Source: Arthrobacter sp. AL12 (lineage in GTDB: Bacteria; Actinomycetota; Actinomycetes; Actinomycetales; Micrococcaceae). From it: a stretch of DNA of 64,000 bases. A program made the translations under genes and the position numbers. Location of the stretch: contig NZ_JASBQY010000018.1 of the NCBI RefSeq assembly GCF_029960645.1, positions 1 to 64,000 on the forward strand. The letters are read 5' to 3'. Shown one piece after another: positions 1 through 8,199 of this stretch; positions within the stretch are counted from its first letter, which is position 1; every line of letters starts with the position of its first letter. A model generated the notes under the pieces. It was given only the letters and a program-made list of their open reading frames with translations. It did no database searches and had not been told where the DNA came from.

Positions 1-1
1 C

Positions 2-46
2 ATCCAGGAACCGCGGCCGGCCAAACTGCGTGCGAACCCCGGGTGA
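2..46 (+). other. possible C-terminal tail of an upstream gene (cut by window start)
   Basis: A frame open from the window edge reads IQEPRPAKLRANPG and stops at 44-46. It could be the last codons of a gene lying upstream of def (priA often precedes def in actinobacteria), but fourteen residues cannot prove it. Positions 47-287 are GC-rich, proline/arginine-coding in every frame, and show no convincing gene. Confidence 0.2.
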
Positions 47-287
47 GAAGAGCACAGATCCGGGCGCTCCGTCCGTCCCAGCCCAGCGTGCACGTCCGTC
101 CCAGCCCGTCCAGCGCGCCCGGCCCATCCCGCCGCGCGGTTTGCCCGCGATTCCGCGCGCGGCTGCCCAGCGGGGGCGCCGGTCCGCCCCGCCCGAGCCG
201 ATTCACCGACCCCGTCCGGGTCCGGTGCCCATGTGCAACTAAACTGGACTGGATCCCGTCGCCGCCCACTGTAAGGACAGATTGCAC

Positions 288-884
288 ATGGCCATTTTGA
301 ATATCCGCATCATCGGGGATCCTGTGCTGCGCACATTCGCTGATCCCGTGACGGAATTCGGGCCTGAGCTGGCGAAGCTTGTTGCCGACATGACCGAGAC
401 CATGGAGGACGTGGACGGTGCCGGACTGGCCGCACCCCAGGTCGGCGTCAGCCAGCGCGTCTTCACTTACCGCATCGGCGGCGTCGAGGGACACATCATC
501 AACCCCGTGCTGGAAAACAGTGACGACTTCCAGCCCGACGAGGTCGAGGGCTGCCTTTCCATCCCCGGCCTCGGTTTCCCGGTCCGCCGTCACCGGCATA
601 CCCGCGTCACCGGCGTCGACCAGCACGGCGACCCCGTCACGGTGGAGGGCGAAGGCATGCTGGCCCGGGCCTTCCAGCACGAAACCGACCACCTCGACGG
701 CATCCTCTTCACGGACCGGCTCGAAGGTGAAGACCGGAAGACCGCGCTGCGCGCCATCCGGAACGCCAACTACGACTCCATCACCGAACAGACGACGGCG
801 AAGCGCGCCAGGACGGTCGGCACCAGCTTCGGGTCCGGCAGCGCAGGTCCGGGCAGCTTCGGCTCCTTCGGTACCTCCCCGTGA
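288..884 (+). CDS. def: peptide deformylase
   Basis: Removes the formyl group from the N-terminal methionine of nascent proteins; a metal-dependent cytoplasmic enzyme. All three family motifs are present: GAGLAAPQ (residues 44-51), EGCLS (87-91) and HETDH (131-135), which supply the metal-ligand Cys and two His and the catalytic Glu. The protein is 198 aa, usual for the family. The ATG at 288 is chosen because AAGGA lies 10 nt upstream; an in-frame TTG at 282 has no such spacing. The stop overlaps the GTG start of fmt, so deformylase and formyltransferase, the two halves of the formyl-Met cycle, are translationally coupled. The last 30 residues form a Gly/Ser-rich tail. Confidence 0.97.
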   Translation: MAILNIRIIGDPVLRTFADPVTEFGPELAKLVADMTETMEDVDGAGLAAPQVGVSQRVFTYRIGGVEGHIINPVLENSDDFQPDEVEGCLSIPGLGFPVRRHRHTRVTGVDQHGDPVTVEGEGMLARAFQHETDHLDGILFTDRLEGEDRKTALRAIRNANYDSITEQTTAKRARTVGTSFGSGSAGPGSFGSFGTSP

Positions 885-1801
885 GGGTTCTCTTCGCCGG
901 GACACCGGCCGTGGCCGTGCCGTCCCTGGATGCCCTCGTCGCGGCGGGGTTCGACGTCGTCGCCGTCCTTACCCGCCCGGACGCGCCGCTCGGACGCAAA
1001 CGCGTGCTGACGCCGTCGCCAGTTGCTGCCCGTGCCGCGGAACTGGGCATCAGGGTCATCCACGCGGCCAAGGTCGACGCCGCGGTGACGGAGCAGATCG
1101 CGGCCGCCGATCCCGACGTCGCCGCCATCGTGGCTTACGGCGGGCTCATTCCCCGGCCGGCCCTCTACCTTCCCCGGCATGGCTGGATCAACCTGCATTT
1201 CTCCCTGCTGCCGGCCTGGCGCGGCGCGGCGCCCGTGCAGCGGTCCCTGATCGCCGGCGATGATGTGACCGGGGCCGTTACCTTCCTGCTGGAGGAAGGA
1301 CTGGACACCGGCCCGGTATTCGGCACCCTGACCGAAGCCGTGCGGCCCGACGACACCGCCGGGGCGCTGCTGGAGCGGCTCTCCCACAGCGGTGCCGTGC
1401 TGCTGGCCCAGACGCTCTCAGCCGTCGACGCCGGCCAGGCCGCCGCGGTGCCGCAGCAGGGCGAGGTCAGCCTCGCCCCCAAACTCACCCTCGGGGACGG
1501 CCGGCTCGACTGGCAGCAGCCCGCCCTCGCGATCGGACGGCGGGCCCGCGGGGTCACCCCTGAACCCGGCGCGTGGACCACCCTCGGCGGCCAGCGGATC
1601 AAGCTGGAACCCGTCATTCTGCGGCCCGGTGAGCCGGCGTTGAAACCCGGACACCTGGCCCTGGAGGGCAAGAGCGTGCTGGTGGGAACCGGCTCACACC
1701 CGGTGGAGCTCACCCGGGTCCAGCCTTCGGGGAAGAAAATGATGACCGCCGCCGACTGGGCGCGCGGACAGGCAACACTTGAAAGCGTGGTATTCGAATG
1801 A
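881..1801 (+). CDS. fmt: methionyl-tRNA formyltransferase
   Basis: Formylates Met-tRNAfMet with 10-formyl-tetrahydrofolate for translation initiation. The N-terminal Rossmann-like domain starts FAGTPAVAVPSL. The catalytic region has NLHFSLLPAWRGAAP, carrying the family Asn and His, followed by EEGLDTGPV with the catalytic Asp. The C-terminal OB-fold-like domain is present. At 306 aa the length is typical. The GTG start overlaps the def stop (GTGA), and the stop overlaps the rsmB start (ATGA), so def-fmt-rsmB read as one operon. Confidence 0.97.
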   Translation: MRVLFAGTPAVAVPSLDALVAAGFDVVAVLTRPDAPLGRKRVLTPSPVAARAAELGIRVIHAAKVDAAVTEQIAAADPDVAAIVAYGGLIPRPALYLPRHGWINLHFSLLPAWRGAAPVQRSLIAGDDVTGAVTFLLEEGLDTGPVFGTLTEAVRPDDTAGALLERLSHSGAVLLAQTLSAVDAGQAAAVPQQGEVSLAPKLTLGDGRLDWQQPALAIGRRARGVTPEPGAWTTLGGQRIKLEPVILRPGEPALKPGHLALEGKSVLVGTGSHPVELTRVQPSGKKMMTAADWARGQATLESVVFE

Positions 1802-3462
1802 GTGAGTCCGGGACGAGCGGCAGCGGCCGAGGCAACGGCCCCCAGCGCGGCGGATCCGGCGGCCAGCGCGGCGCCGGCCAGGGCGGCCAGGCGGGCCAGG
1901 GCGGCCAGGCGGGCCAGGGCGGCCAGGCGGGCCAGGGCGGCCAGGGCGGCCGGAGCCGGGACGGGAGCCAGCGGAACGCACAGGGCCGGGAACGCAACCG
2001 CGGACCGCAGCGCGGCTTCACCGAGAACGCCCCGTCCCAGCGCACCCGCCGGGCAGACCCTGCCCGGCTCGTGGCCTTCGAGGTCCTGCGCGCCGTCGCC
2101 GCCGAGGACGCCTACGCCAACCTCGTGCTGCCCGCCCGGATCCGGCACCATAACCTGGACAAGCGCGACGCCGGCTTCGCCACGGAGCTGAGCTACGGGG
2201 CACTGCGCGGCCAGGGCACCTATGACGCGATCCTGGCCCGCTGCGTGGACCGTCCGCTGGACCAGCTGGACCCGGCCATCCTCGATGCCCTCCGGATCGG
2301 CGCCCACCAGCTGCTGGCCATGCGCGTCCCCGCCCACGCCGCCCTGGACCAGACCGTCGGCCTGGCCCGCGCCGTGATCGGCGCCGGGCCGTCGGCGCTC
2401 ATCAACGCCGTGCTGCGCAAGGTGTCCGCCCGCACGCTCGAGGAGTGGCTGGACCTGCTGCTCAGCGACGAGACGGACGAGACCAAAAAAGCCGCCATCC
2501 GCTACGCCCACCCGGAGTGGATTGTCCGGGCCCTCCGGCAGTCCCTGGTGGCCCACGGCCGCCCGGTCAGCGAAATCAGCGACCTCCTCGAGGCCGACAA
2601 CGCCGCCCCGGTGGTCAACCTCGTGGCACTCCCGGGGCTCGGCAGCCTGGACGAGGCCCTCGACGGCGGCGCCACGCCCGGCGAACTCGTCGAAGGCTCG
2701 GCGCTCTCCAGCGGCGGAGACCTCGGCCGGCTCGCCTCCGTCCGCGAAGGCACCACCCGTGTCCAGGACGTCGGCTCCCAGCTCGTGGCCCGCGCCATGG
2801 CCGCCGTCGACCTGGGCAGCACCCTGACTGCAGGGGACCGGAGCCCCGGCACGGAACCGTCAGCCGAACGCTGGCTGGACATGTGCGCCGGCCCCGGCGG
2901 CAAGGCGGCCCTGCTCGCCGCCCTCGCCCGGGAACGGGGTGCCACCTTGCTGGCCAACGAACCCGCCCCGCACCGCGCCAAACTGGTCCGGCAGGCCCTC
3001 GCTGCCGTGCCGCACGAGGTCTGGCATGTGCGGACCGGAGACGGCCGCGACGTGGGCACGGAGATGCCGGAGAGCTTTGACCGGGTGCTCGTCGACGCGC
3101 CCTGCACCGGACTCGGCGCCCTGCGGCGCCGCCCGGAATCCCGCTGGCGCCGGACGCCCAAGGACCTGGCGGACCTCGGCCCGCTGCAGCGCGAGCTGCT
3201 CAAGTCCGCGCTGGGCGCCGTGAAGCCCGGGGGCGTGGTCGCCTACGTGACCTGCTCACCGCACCCGGCGGAGACAACCGCCGTCGTGAGTGATGTCATG
3301 CGCAAACGTGAGGACCTCGAACTGCTCGACGCCGGTGCGGTGCTGGACAGCGTCAGCCTCACGGGCCACCTCGACGCCGGACACGAGCTCACTGCCCAGC
3401 TTTGGCCGCATGTTCACCGGACGGACGCCATGTTCCTGGCGCTCATCCACAAAAAGGCCTGA
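1798..3462 (+). CDS. rsmB: 16S rRNA (cytosine-C5)-methyltransferase, RsmB/Sun family
   Basis: Methylates a cytosine of 16S rRNA (C967 in E. coli numbering) using SAM. After a disordered head there is a NusB-like RNA-binding domain (about residues 80-230) and then the methyltransferase fold, with SAM-binding LDMCAGPGGKAALLA, DAPCTGLGALRRRPESRW (motif IV, with the releasing Cys) and VTCSPHP (motif VI, with the catalytic Cys). It has 554 aa, roughly 100 more than E. coli RsmB. The excess is an N-terminal Gly/Gln/Arg-rich region built from an 18-bp tandem repeat. The start overlaps the fmt stop. Confidence 0.93.
   Translation: MSESGTSGSGRGNGPQRGGSGGQRGAGQGGQAGQGGQAGQGGQAGQGGQGGRSRDGSQRNAQGRERNRGPQRGFTENAPSQRTRRADPARLVAFEVLRAVAAEDAYANLVLPARIRHHNLDKRDAGFATELSYGALRGQGTYDAILARCVDRPLDQLDPAILDALRIGAHQLLAMRVPAHAALDQTVGLARAVIGAGPSALINAVLRKVSARTLEEWLDLLLSDETDETKKAAIRYAHPEWIVRALRQSLVAHGRPVSEISDLLEADNAAPVVNLVALPGLGSLDEALDGGATPGELVEGSALSSGGDLGRLASVREGTTRVQDVGSQLVARAMAAVDLGSTLTAGDRSPGTEPSAERWLDMCAGPGGKAALLAALARERGATLLANEPAPHRAKLVRQALAAVPHEVWHVRTGDGRDVGTEMPESFDRVLVDAPCTGLGALRRRPESRWRRTPKDLADLGPLQRELLKSALGAVKPGGVVAYVTCSPHPAETTAVVSDVMRKREDLELLDAGAVLDSVSLTGHLDAGHELTAQLWPHVHRTDAMFLALIHKKA
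1881..1945 (+). repeat. 18-bp tandem repeat encoding GQAGQG units in RsmB
   Basis: Three full 18-bp copies (1881-1898, 1899-1916, 1917-1934) plus a partial fourth, nearly identical at DNA level and in frame, so copy-number change alters the length of the disordered N-terminus without shifting the frame. The identity between copies suggests recent slippage. Confidence 0.9.
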
Positions 3463-3535
3463 TTACAGGGAATACTGGGGCACTGGAGCCCGCGCCCTTG
3501 ACAGGACACCTCAGCAGAACGACAAGGAATTCCAC

Positions 3536-4192
3536 ATGGCCAAGTGCTGTATCAACCCGAGCATTCTCTCCGCCGACTTCGCCAACCTCGAAGCCGAACT
3601 GCGCAAAATCAGCACCGCCGATGCAGTGCACGTGGATGTCATGGACAACCACTTTGTCCCCAATCTCTCGCTGGGGTTGCCGGTGGTGGCGCGCCTGCAG
3701 GAGATCAGCCCGGTGCCGCTGGATGCCCACCTGATGATCGAGCATGCGGACCGCTGGGCTCCGGCCTACGCCGAGGCCGGCGTCGCATCCGTGACGTTCC
3801 ACGCCGAGGCCTCGATTGCGCCGATCAAGCTGGCACGGGAGCTTCGGGCCCGCGGGGCGAAGGCAGGGCTCGCGCTCCGGCCGGGCAGCGGGGTGGAACC
3901 TTTCCTGGACATGCTCGGTGAGATCGACATGCTGCTGATCATGACGGTGGAACCGGGATTCGGGGGCCAGGAATTCCTGGACCTCACGCTGCCGAAGATC
4001 CGCCGGGCCCGCGCCGCGATTGACGCGTCCGGGCTGGACGTGGCGCTGCAGGTCGACGGCGGCATCACCGAAGCCACGATCTGGCGTGCCGCGGACGCCG
4101 GCGCCAACGTCTTCGTGGCCGGTTCCGCCGTCTACGGTGCCGATGATCCTGCCAAGGCCATCGAACGGCTCCGCACCGCGGGCCAGCGCTGA
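3536..4192 (+). CDS. rpe: ribulose-phosphate 3-epimerase
   Basis: Interconverts ribulose 5-phosphate and xylulose 5-phosphate in the pentose phosphate pathway; ribulose 5-phosphate is also a riboflavin precursor made next door. TIM-barrel motifs are clear: PSILSADF at the N-terminus, HVDVMDNHFVPNLSLG (metal and catalytic Asp), DAHLMIE, VEPGFGGQEF, QVDGGI and GSAVYG. It has 218 aa, the usual length. The ATG at 3536 follows AAGGAA by 6 nt; the frame is open further upstream, but only the product from 3536 matches the family. Confidence 0.96.
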   Translation: MAKCCINPSILSADFANLEAELRKISTADAVHVDVMDNHFVPNLSLGLPVVARLQEISPVPLDAHLMIEHADRWAPAYAEAGVASVTFHAEASIAPIKLARELRARGAKAGLALRPGSGVEPFLDMLGEIDMLLIMTVEPGFGGQEFLDLTLPKIRRARAAIDASGLDVALQVDGGITEATIWRAADAGANVFVAGSAVYGADDPAKAIERLRTAGQR

Positions 4193-4218
4193 CTGCCAAG
4201 CCGCTTGCCGACCGCACC
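4193..4218 (+). repeat. 26-bp direct repeat, copy 1
   Basis: Begins immediately after the rpe stop codon and is repeated exactly at 4268-4293. The two copies and the GC-rich spacer lie between rpe and the FMN riboswitch. It is probably a local duplication; no function is evident. Confidence 0.8.
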
Positions 4219-4267
4219 CCGGGTCAGTCCGCCAGCGTGGACCGCTGGCCGGCGCCCACCGCGCTGG

Positions 4268-4293
4268 CTGCCAAGCCGCTTGCCGACCGCACC
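4268..4293 (+). repeat. 26-bp direct repeat, copy 2
   Basis: Exact copy of 4193-4218, 75 bp downstream. The surrounding sequence shares further short similarity, so the duplication may originally have been longer. Confidence 0.8.
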
Positions 4294-4420
4294 GCTGGCC
4301 ACCGCCCGCCGCGCCGCCGGCGGCCGGCACGCCGGGGCGAAAATGACGCAAGCCGTAACATCCTGCCGGCGGGAATAGCCGAAGCTACCCGGCGGTTGTG
4401 CCAGAATAGCAAGACACATA

Positions 4421-4565
4421 CGTGCTCCGGGGTCGGTGTAAGTCCGAACCGGCGGTTATAGTCCGCGACCCGCGCGCCGGCGCTTCCCCTGGGAAGGCTG
4501 CCGGCAGACGGTTGAACCGGTGGAACTCCGGTACCGACAGTTAAAGTCTGGATGAGAGAAGCACG
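4421..4565 (+). promoter_or_regulatory. FMN riboswitch (RFN element)
   Basis: The conserved RFN core is readable: GAACCGGCGGTTATAGTCCG near 4446-4465, a variable GC-rich arm, GGTGGAACTCCGGTACCGACAG near 4519-4540 and AGTCTGGATGAGAGAAG near 4545-4561. The closing helix P1 forms between CGTGCT (4421-4426) and AGCACG (4560-4565). It precedes the riboflavin operon, the standard FMN-repressed arrangement. No U-rich terminator follows, so control is more likely at translation than at transcription (inference). Confidence 0.95.
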
Positions 4566-4662
4566 TACAGCTTTTACTGCGGTGCCCTCATGGCGCCGCG
4601 GAAGTTCGCTGTCGTATACCCCCGGAGCCATCGCGGCTTTTGAGGGAAGGAACGACAACTAC

Positions 4663-4725
4663 ATGAACTCTCTGCGATGGCTCTTCACCACCACTCCGGT
4701 TTTCGAAAGCCCGGTGGCAGGCTGA
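4663..4725 (+). CDS. 20-codon leader peptide between FMN riboswitch and ribD
   Basis: A 20-residue reading frame starts at ATG 4663, with AAGGAA 10 nt upstream, and starts MNSLRWLF. Its TGA (4723-4725) overlaps the proposed ribD ATG (4725-4727) as TGATG. The strong Shine-Dalgarno belongs to this small frame, whereas ribD has only a weak GGCAGG before its own ATG. I infer translational coupling, with the riboswitch acting on leader-peptide initiation. The peptide itself matches no family I recognise. Confidence 0.5.
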   Translation: MNSLRWLFTTTPVFESPVAG

Positions 4726-6002
4726 TGAGCCTCAGACACCCCACACCCGAGACGGCCGCCGACGCGGGGGCCGTGGCCGGTTTCAGCGCAGCCGAGGTCG
4801 CCGCCATGGACGCCGCCCTCGCAGCAGCCCGGCAGGGGCCGCGGGGCGCGAACCCGCTGGTCGGCGCCGTCGTGATCAAGGCTGACGGAACCCGGATTGC
4901 CACGGGCCACCACCGCGGGGCCGGCACCGCTCACGCGGAAGCCGACGCGATCGACCAGGCACAGGCCGCCGGCCTGGACCTCAGCGGTGCCACGATGGTG
5001 GTCACGCTGGAGCCGTGCAACCACTGCGGACGCACGGGGCCCTGCGCCGAGGCGATCATCGGGGCCGGCATCACGGACGTCGTCTACGCGATCGACGATC
5101 CGCACGACCCCGCCGCCGGCGGCGCGGAAACACTGCGCGCCGCGGGGGTCCGCGTCCGCTCCGGACTCGGCGCCGAGGCCGCCCTGGAGCTGAACCGGCG
5201 CTGGCTCGACGCCGTTGCGGCCACCCGCCCCTTCGTCACCCTTCACATCGCGCAGACCCTCGACAGCCGGATCGCCGCCAGCGACGGCACCAGCCAGTGG
5301 ATTTCCTGCCCGGAATCGCTCGCCGACAACCACGCCCTGCGCGGCCGGATCGACGCGATTCTGGTTGGCACCCAGACGGTGCTGGTCGACAACCCGCGCC
5401 TCACCGCCCGCGGTGCCGACGGCGAACCGGCCGCCCGCCAGCCGCTGCGCGTGGTGATGGGCTACCGGGGGATTCCCGACGGCGCCGCCATCAACGGCGA
5501 CGACGGCAAGGTCCTCCACCTGCCCACCCGGAATCCGCGGGAGGCGCTGGACGGGCTGTTTGCCGCCGGGGTCCGCCACCTCATGGTCGAAGGCGGTTCC
5601 CGGATCCTCAGTGCCTTCCTCGCGGCCGGGCTCGTCGACGAACTCATCGTCTACCTGGCCCCGACGCTTCTCGGCTCCGGAACCCCGGCACTGGAGGACC
5701 TCGGCATCACCACCCTGGCCGAGGCCCAGCAGTGGGAATGGGACCCCGCCTCCGGCGGGGCGGTCCAACAGCTTGGCCGCGACCTGCGGCTGCACCTGCG
5801 CCCTGCCCTGACAGCCGGCGCCTCAACAACCAGCGCTGAGACAACCAGCGCTACAACCAGCGCTACAACCAGCCAGACGGCCAGCGCCCAGATAGCCAGC
5901 GCGGCTGCCGGCGCCCCGGCACCCGTGCCGGCCGCCACCAAAACTTCAGCCGATTCAACCCCGCTCCGCACAGGTGCGGACACCGCCGCAGGAGGCAACT
6001 GA
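4725..6002 (+). CDS. ribD: bifunctional riboflavin biosynthesis deaminase/reductase RibD
   Basis: Deaminates and then reduces the pyrimidine produced by GTP cyclohydrolase II. The N-terminal deaminase has HAEADAI and the zinc motif PCNHCGRTGPC. The C-terminal NADPH reductase domain shows TLDSRIAASDGTSQWIS and VEGGSRILSAFL. It has 425 aa; the family is usually near 360. The last 60 or so residues are a low-complexity Ala/Thr/Ser tail with short repeats, absent from typical RibD. The ATG at 4725 is preferred because it overlaps the leader-peptide stop; an in-frame ATG at 4677 would add 16 residues and has no ribosome site. The stop overlaps the ribE start (TGATG). Confidence 0.92.
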   Translation: MSLRHPTPETAADAGAVAGFSAAEVAAMDAALAAARQGPRGANPLVGAVVIKADGTRIATGHHRGAGTAHAEADAIDQAQAAGLDLSGATMVVTLEPCNHCGRTGPCAEAIIGAGITDVVYAIDDPHDPAAGGAETLRAAGVRVRSGLGAEAALELNRRWLDAVAATRPFVTLHIAQTLDSRIAASDGTSQWISCPESLADNHALRGRIDAILVGTQTVLVDNPRLTARGADGEPAARQPLRVVMGYRGIPDGAAINGDDGKVLHLPTRNPREALDGLFAAGVRHLMVEGGSRILSAFLAAGLVDELIVYLAPTLLGSGTPALEDLGITTLAEAQQWEWDPASGGAVQQLGRDLRLHLRPALTAGASTTSAETTSATTSATTSQTASAQIASAAAGAPAPVPAATKTSADSTPLRTGADTAAGGN

Positions 6003-6658
6003 TGTTCACCGGAATTATCGCCGAGCAGGGGAAGGTGTTGTCCGTTGACCGCAACGGCGACATCAGCGCCACCGTCCGGCTCCACGCACCCGGCAGCACC
6101 GACGGACTCGCGCTCGGCGGCTCCATCTCCGTCAACGGCGTCTGCCTCACGGCCACGGAAATCGACGGCAAGGACTTCAGTGTTGACGTGATGGGCGAAA
6201 CCCTGACACGCAGCACCATCGGCGAACTCGCCGCAGGCGACCCCGTCAACCTGGAACGCTGCGTCCCGGCCGGCGGCCGGCTCGACGGGCACGTCGTCCA
6301 GGGCCACGTCGACGGCGTCGGGCAGCTGCTGGAGCGCGAGGCGCTGGGCAACTGGGACCGGCTCCGCTTCGGCGTTCCCGCCGGACTGGCGCGCTACATC
6401 GCCGAGAAGGGGTCCATCGCCGTCGACGGCGTCTCCCTCACGGTGACCGCTGTGAGCCCGGCACCCGAACAGGCGCCGTGGTTCGAAGTCGGGCTGATCC
6501 CCACCACGCTGGCGGACACCGGACTGGGCGCGAAAGCCCCCGGCAGCCACGTGAACCTCGAAGTTGACGTCCTGGCGAAGTACACTGAGCGCCTGCTCGC
6601 TTTTTCAGGGCCGGCAGCCGGGGGAGCAGCAGAACACGCGAAGGGGGTAACAGCGTGA
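6002..6658 (+). CDS. ribE: riboflavin synthase, alpha subunit
   Basis: Dismutates two 6,7-dimethyl-8-ribityllumazine molecules into riboflavin. It starts with the family signature MFTGIIAEQG and shows the internal duplication of the lumazine-binding fold: SISVNGVCLTATEID in the first half and SIAVDGVSLTVTAV in the second. GGRLDGHVVQGHVDG links the two. It has 218 aa, typical. It overlaps both neighbours by one or a few bases, as expected inside one rib operon. Confidence 0.96.
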   Translation: MFTGIIAEQGKVLSVDRNGDISATVRLHAPGSTDGLALGGSISVNGVCLTATEIDGKDFSVDVMGETLTRSTIGELAAGDPVNLERCVPAGGRLDGHVVQGHVDGVGQLLEREALGNWDRLRFGVPAGLARYIAEKGSIAVDGVSLTVTAVSPAPEQAPWFEVGLIPTTLADTGLGAKAPGSHVNLEVDVLAKYTERLLAFSGPAAGGAAEHAKGVTA

Positions 6659-7392
6659 ACACCGTCAAGGACATCCCTGCCCCGCAGCCCCTTCTCGCCG
6701 AGCCCGCCGAGTCTGCCCTGCCCGCGGAGCCTGCCGCCCCGGTCATCCCGCCGGCAGGCCTGGACCTCATCGAGGACGCCATCCGTGCCATGGCCGCCGG
6801 ACGCCCCGTCCTGGTGGTCGACAACGAGGACCGCGAAAACGAAGGCGACATCATCTTCGCCGCCCAGCACGCCACCCCGGCCCTGATGGGCTGGACCATC
6901 CGGTACAGCTCCGGCGTGATCTGCGTACCGCTCGACGCCGGCCGGGCCGACGCCCTCGCGCTGCCGCCGATGGTCGAAATCAACGAGGATGCCAAGGGCA
7001 CCGCCTACACGGTGTCCTGCGACGCCGCGGTGGGCGTCAGCACCGGAATCTCCGCCACGGACCGGGCTCTGACCGCCCGGATCCTGGCCGACCCCGGCAG
7101 CCAGCCGGCGGCGCTGACCCGCCCCGGGCACATATTTCCGCTCCGGGCCGTTAAGGGGGGAGTGCGGGAACGCCCCGGCCACACCGAAGCGGCCGTGGAT
7201 CTGTGCCGGCTGGCCGGACTCGAGACCGTGGGAGTGATTGCTGAAGTGGTGCACGACAACGGGGAAATGATGAGGCTGGACGGACTACGTGGCTTCGCCC
7301 GCGAGCACGGCTGCCCGCTGGTCTCGATTGCGGATCTGGTGGCTTACCTTGAGGCCGGTCAGCCTGCCGGCCACACGACGGACACGGTTTAA
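6655..7392 (+). CDS. ribB: 3,4-dihydroxy-2-butanone 4-phosphate synthase
   Basis: Converts ribulose 5-phosphate to the four-carbon precursor of riboflavin plus formate. Key sites: VVDNEDRENEGDI (metal and substrate binding), a conserved Cys in YSSGVICVPL, RPGHIFPLRA and the terminal acidic site EVVHDNGEMMR. It has 245 aa and begins with a GTG overlapping the ribE TGA, after AAGGGGG. In many actinobacteria this domain is fused to GTP cyclohydrolase II; here it ends 13 bp before a separate ribA in another frame. The first 30 residues are Pro/Ala-rich. Confidence 0.94.
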   Translation: MNTVKDIPAPQPLLAEPAESALPAEPAAPVIPPAGLDLIEDAIRAMAAGRPVLVVDNEDRENEGDIIFAAQHATPALMGWTIRYSSGVICVPLDAGRADALALPPMVEINEDAKGTAYTVSCDAAVGVSTGISATDRALTARILADPGSQPAALTRPGHIFPLRAVKGGVRERPGHTEAAVDLCRLAGLETVGVIAEVVHDNGEMMRLDGLRGFAREHGCPLVSIADLVAYLEAGQPAGHTTDTV

Positions 7393-7405
7393 TGGAGGAG
7401 AAACG

Positions 7406-8098
7406 ATGACGACGTCGGAAGCACAAGAACAGCGGGCTGCCGGACGCCAGCCGCATCCGGTTAGCGCCGGTCCGGTCGTCCAACTGCCCACAGCCTTCGG
7501 TGAATTCGTGGCGCAGGCCTGGACCGACCTGGCCACCGGCGCCGAGCATCTGGCGGTCAGCTCCCCGCTGCCGCCGGTTGACGGGACGGCCCCGCTGGTC
7601 CGGCTGCATTCGGAGTGCCTCACCGGCGACGTCTTCGGCTCCTACCGCTGTGACTGCGGGGAGCAGCTGGCCTATGCCCTCGAGATGATCAACGAATTCG
7701 GCGGGACCCTGCTCTACCTGCGCGGCCAGGAGGGGCGGGGGATCGGCCTGGCCAACAAAATGAAGGCCTACGCCCTGCAGGAAGCCGGCTTCGACACCGT
7801 GGAGGCCAACGAACAGCTGGGCCTGCCGGTGGATGCCCGCTGCTACAAGGCCGCGGCCCAGATCCTCGCGGACATGGGCCTGCATGAGGTGCGGCTGCTG
7901 AGCAACAACCCGGACAAGCAGGACCGGCTGGCCCGGGCCGGCGTCCGCGTCGTGGAGATGGTGCCCACCGAAGTCCCCTCCCGGGAGCAGAACATCCGGT
8001 ACCTGCAGACCAAAAAGGACCGGATGGACCACCGGCTGGTCCTGGACATGGAGCCGGCTGCGCCGGTTGCCGTCCCCCGCAGCTTCGACCAGGACTGA
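7406..8098 (+). CDS. ribA: GTP cyclohydrolase II
   Basis: Opens the imidazole ring of GTP to start riboflavin synthesis. Zinc-binding Cys residues are seen in SECLTGDVFGSYRCDCGEQL, and the catalytic loop in YLRGQEGRGIGL. It is 230 aa, a stand-alone cyclohydrolase. The ATG at 7406 follows GGAGGAGA with good spacing, which indicates a genuinely separate gene rather than a frameshifted ribBA fusion. Confidence 0.94.
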   Translation: MTTSEAQEQRAAGRQPHPVSAGPVVQLPTAFGEFVAQAWTDLATGAEHLAVSSPLPPVDGTAPLVRLHSECLTGDVFGSYRCDCGEQLAYALEMINEFGGTLLYLRGQEGRGIGLANKMKAYALQEAGFDTVEANEQLGLPVDARCYKAAAQILADMGLHEVRLLSNNPDKQDRLARAGVRVVEMVPTEVPSREQNIRYLQTKKDRMDHRLVLDMEPAAPVAVPRSFDQD

Positions 8099-8199
8099 CC
8101 CCGAACGGATTTCAGCCGGCCCGCCCGGGCCGGCCCGAGGTTTCGGCACGCACACTTTTCGGCATGCACACCACAACTGAGCAGAACAAGGATTCCCAG

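Noticed and set aside
4677..4724. ATG 4677 as the ribD start
   Set aside because: No ribosome site, and it lies inside the leader frame whose stop overlaps the ATG at 4725.
7385..7410. ribB/ribA as a frameshifted ribBA fusion
   Set aside because: ribA has its own GGAGGAG and ATG after a proper stop of ribB, so two genes is simpler.
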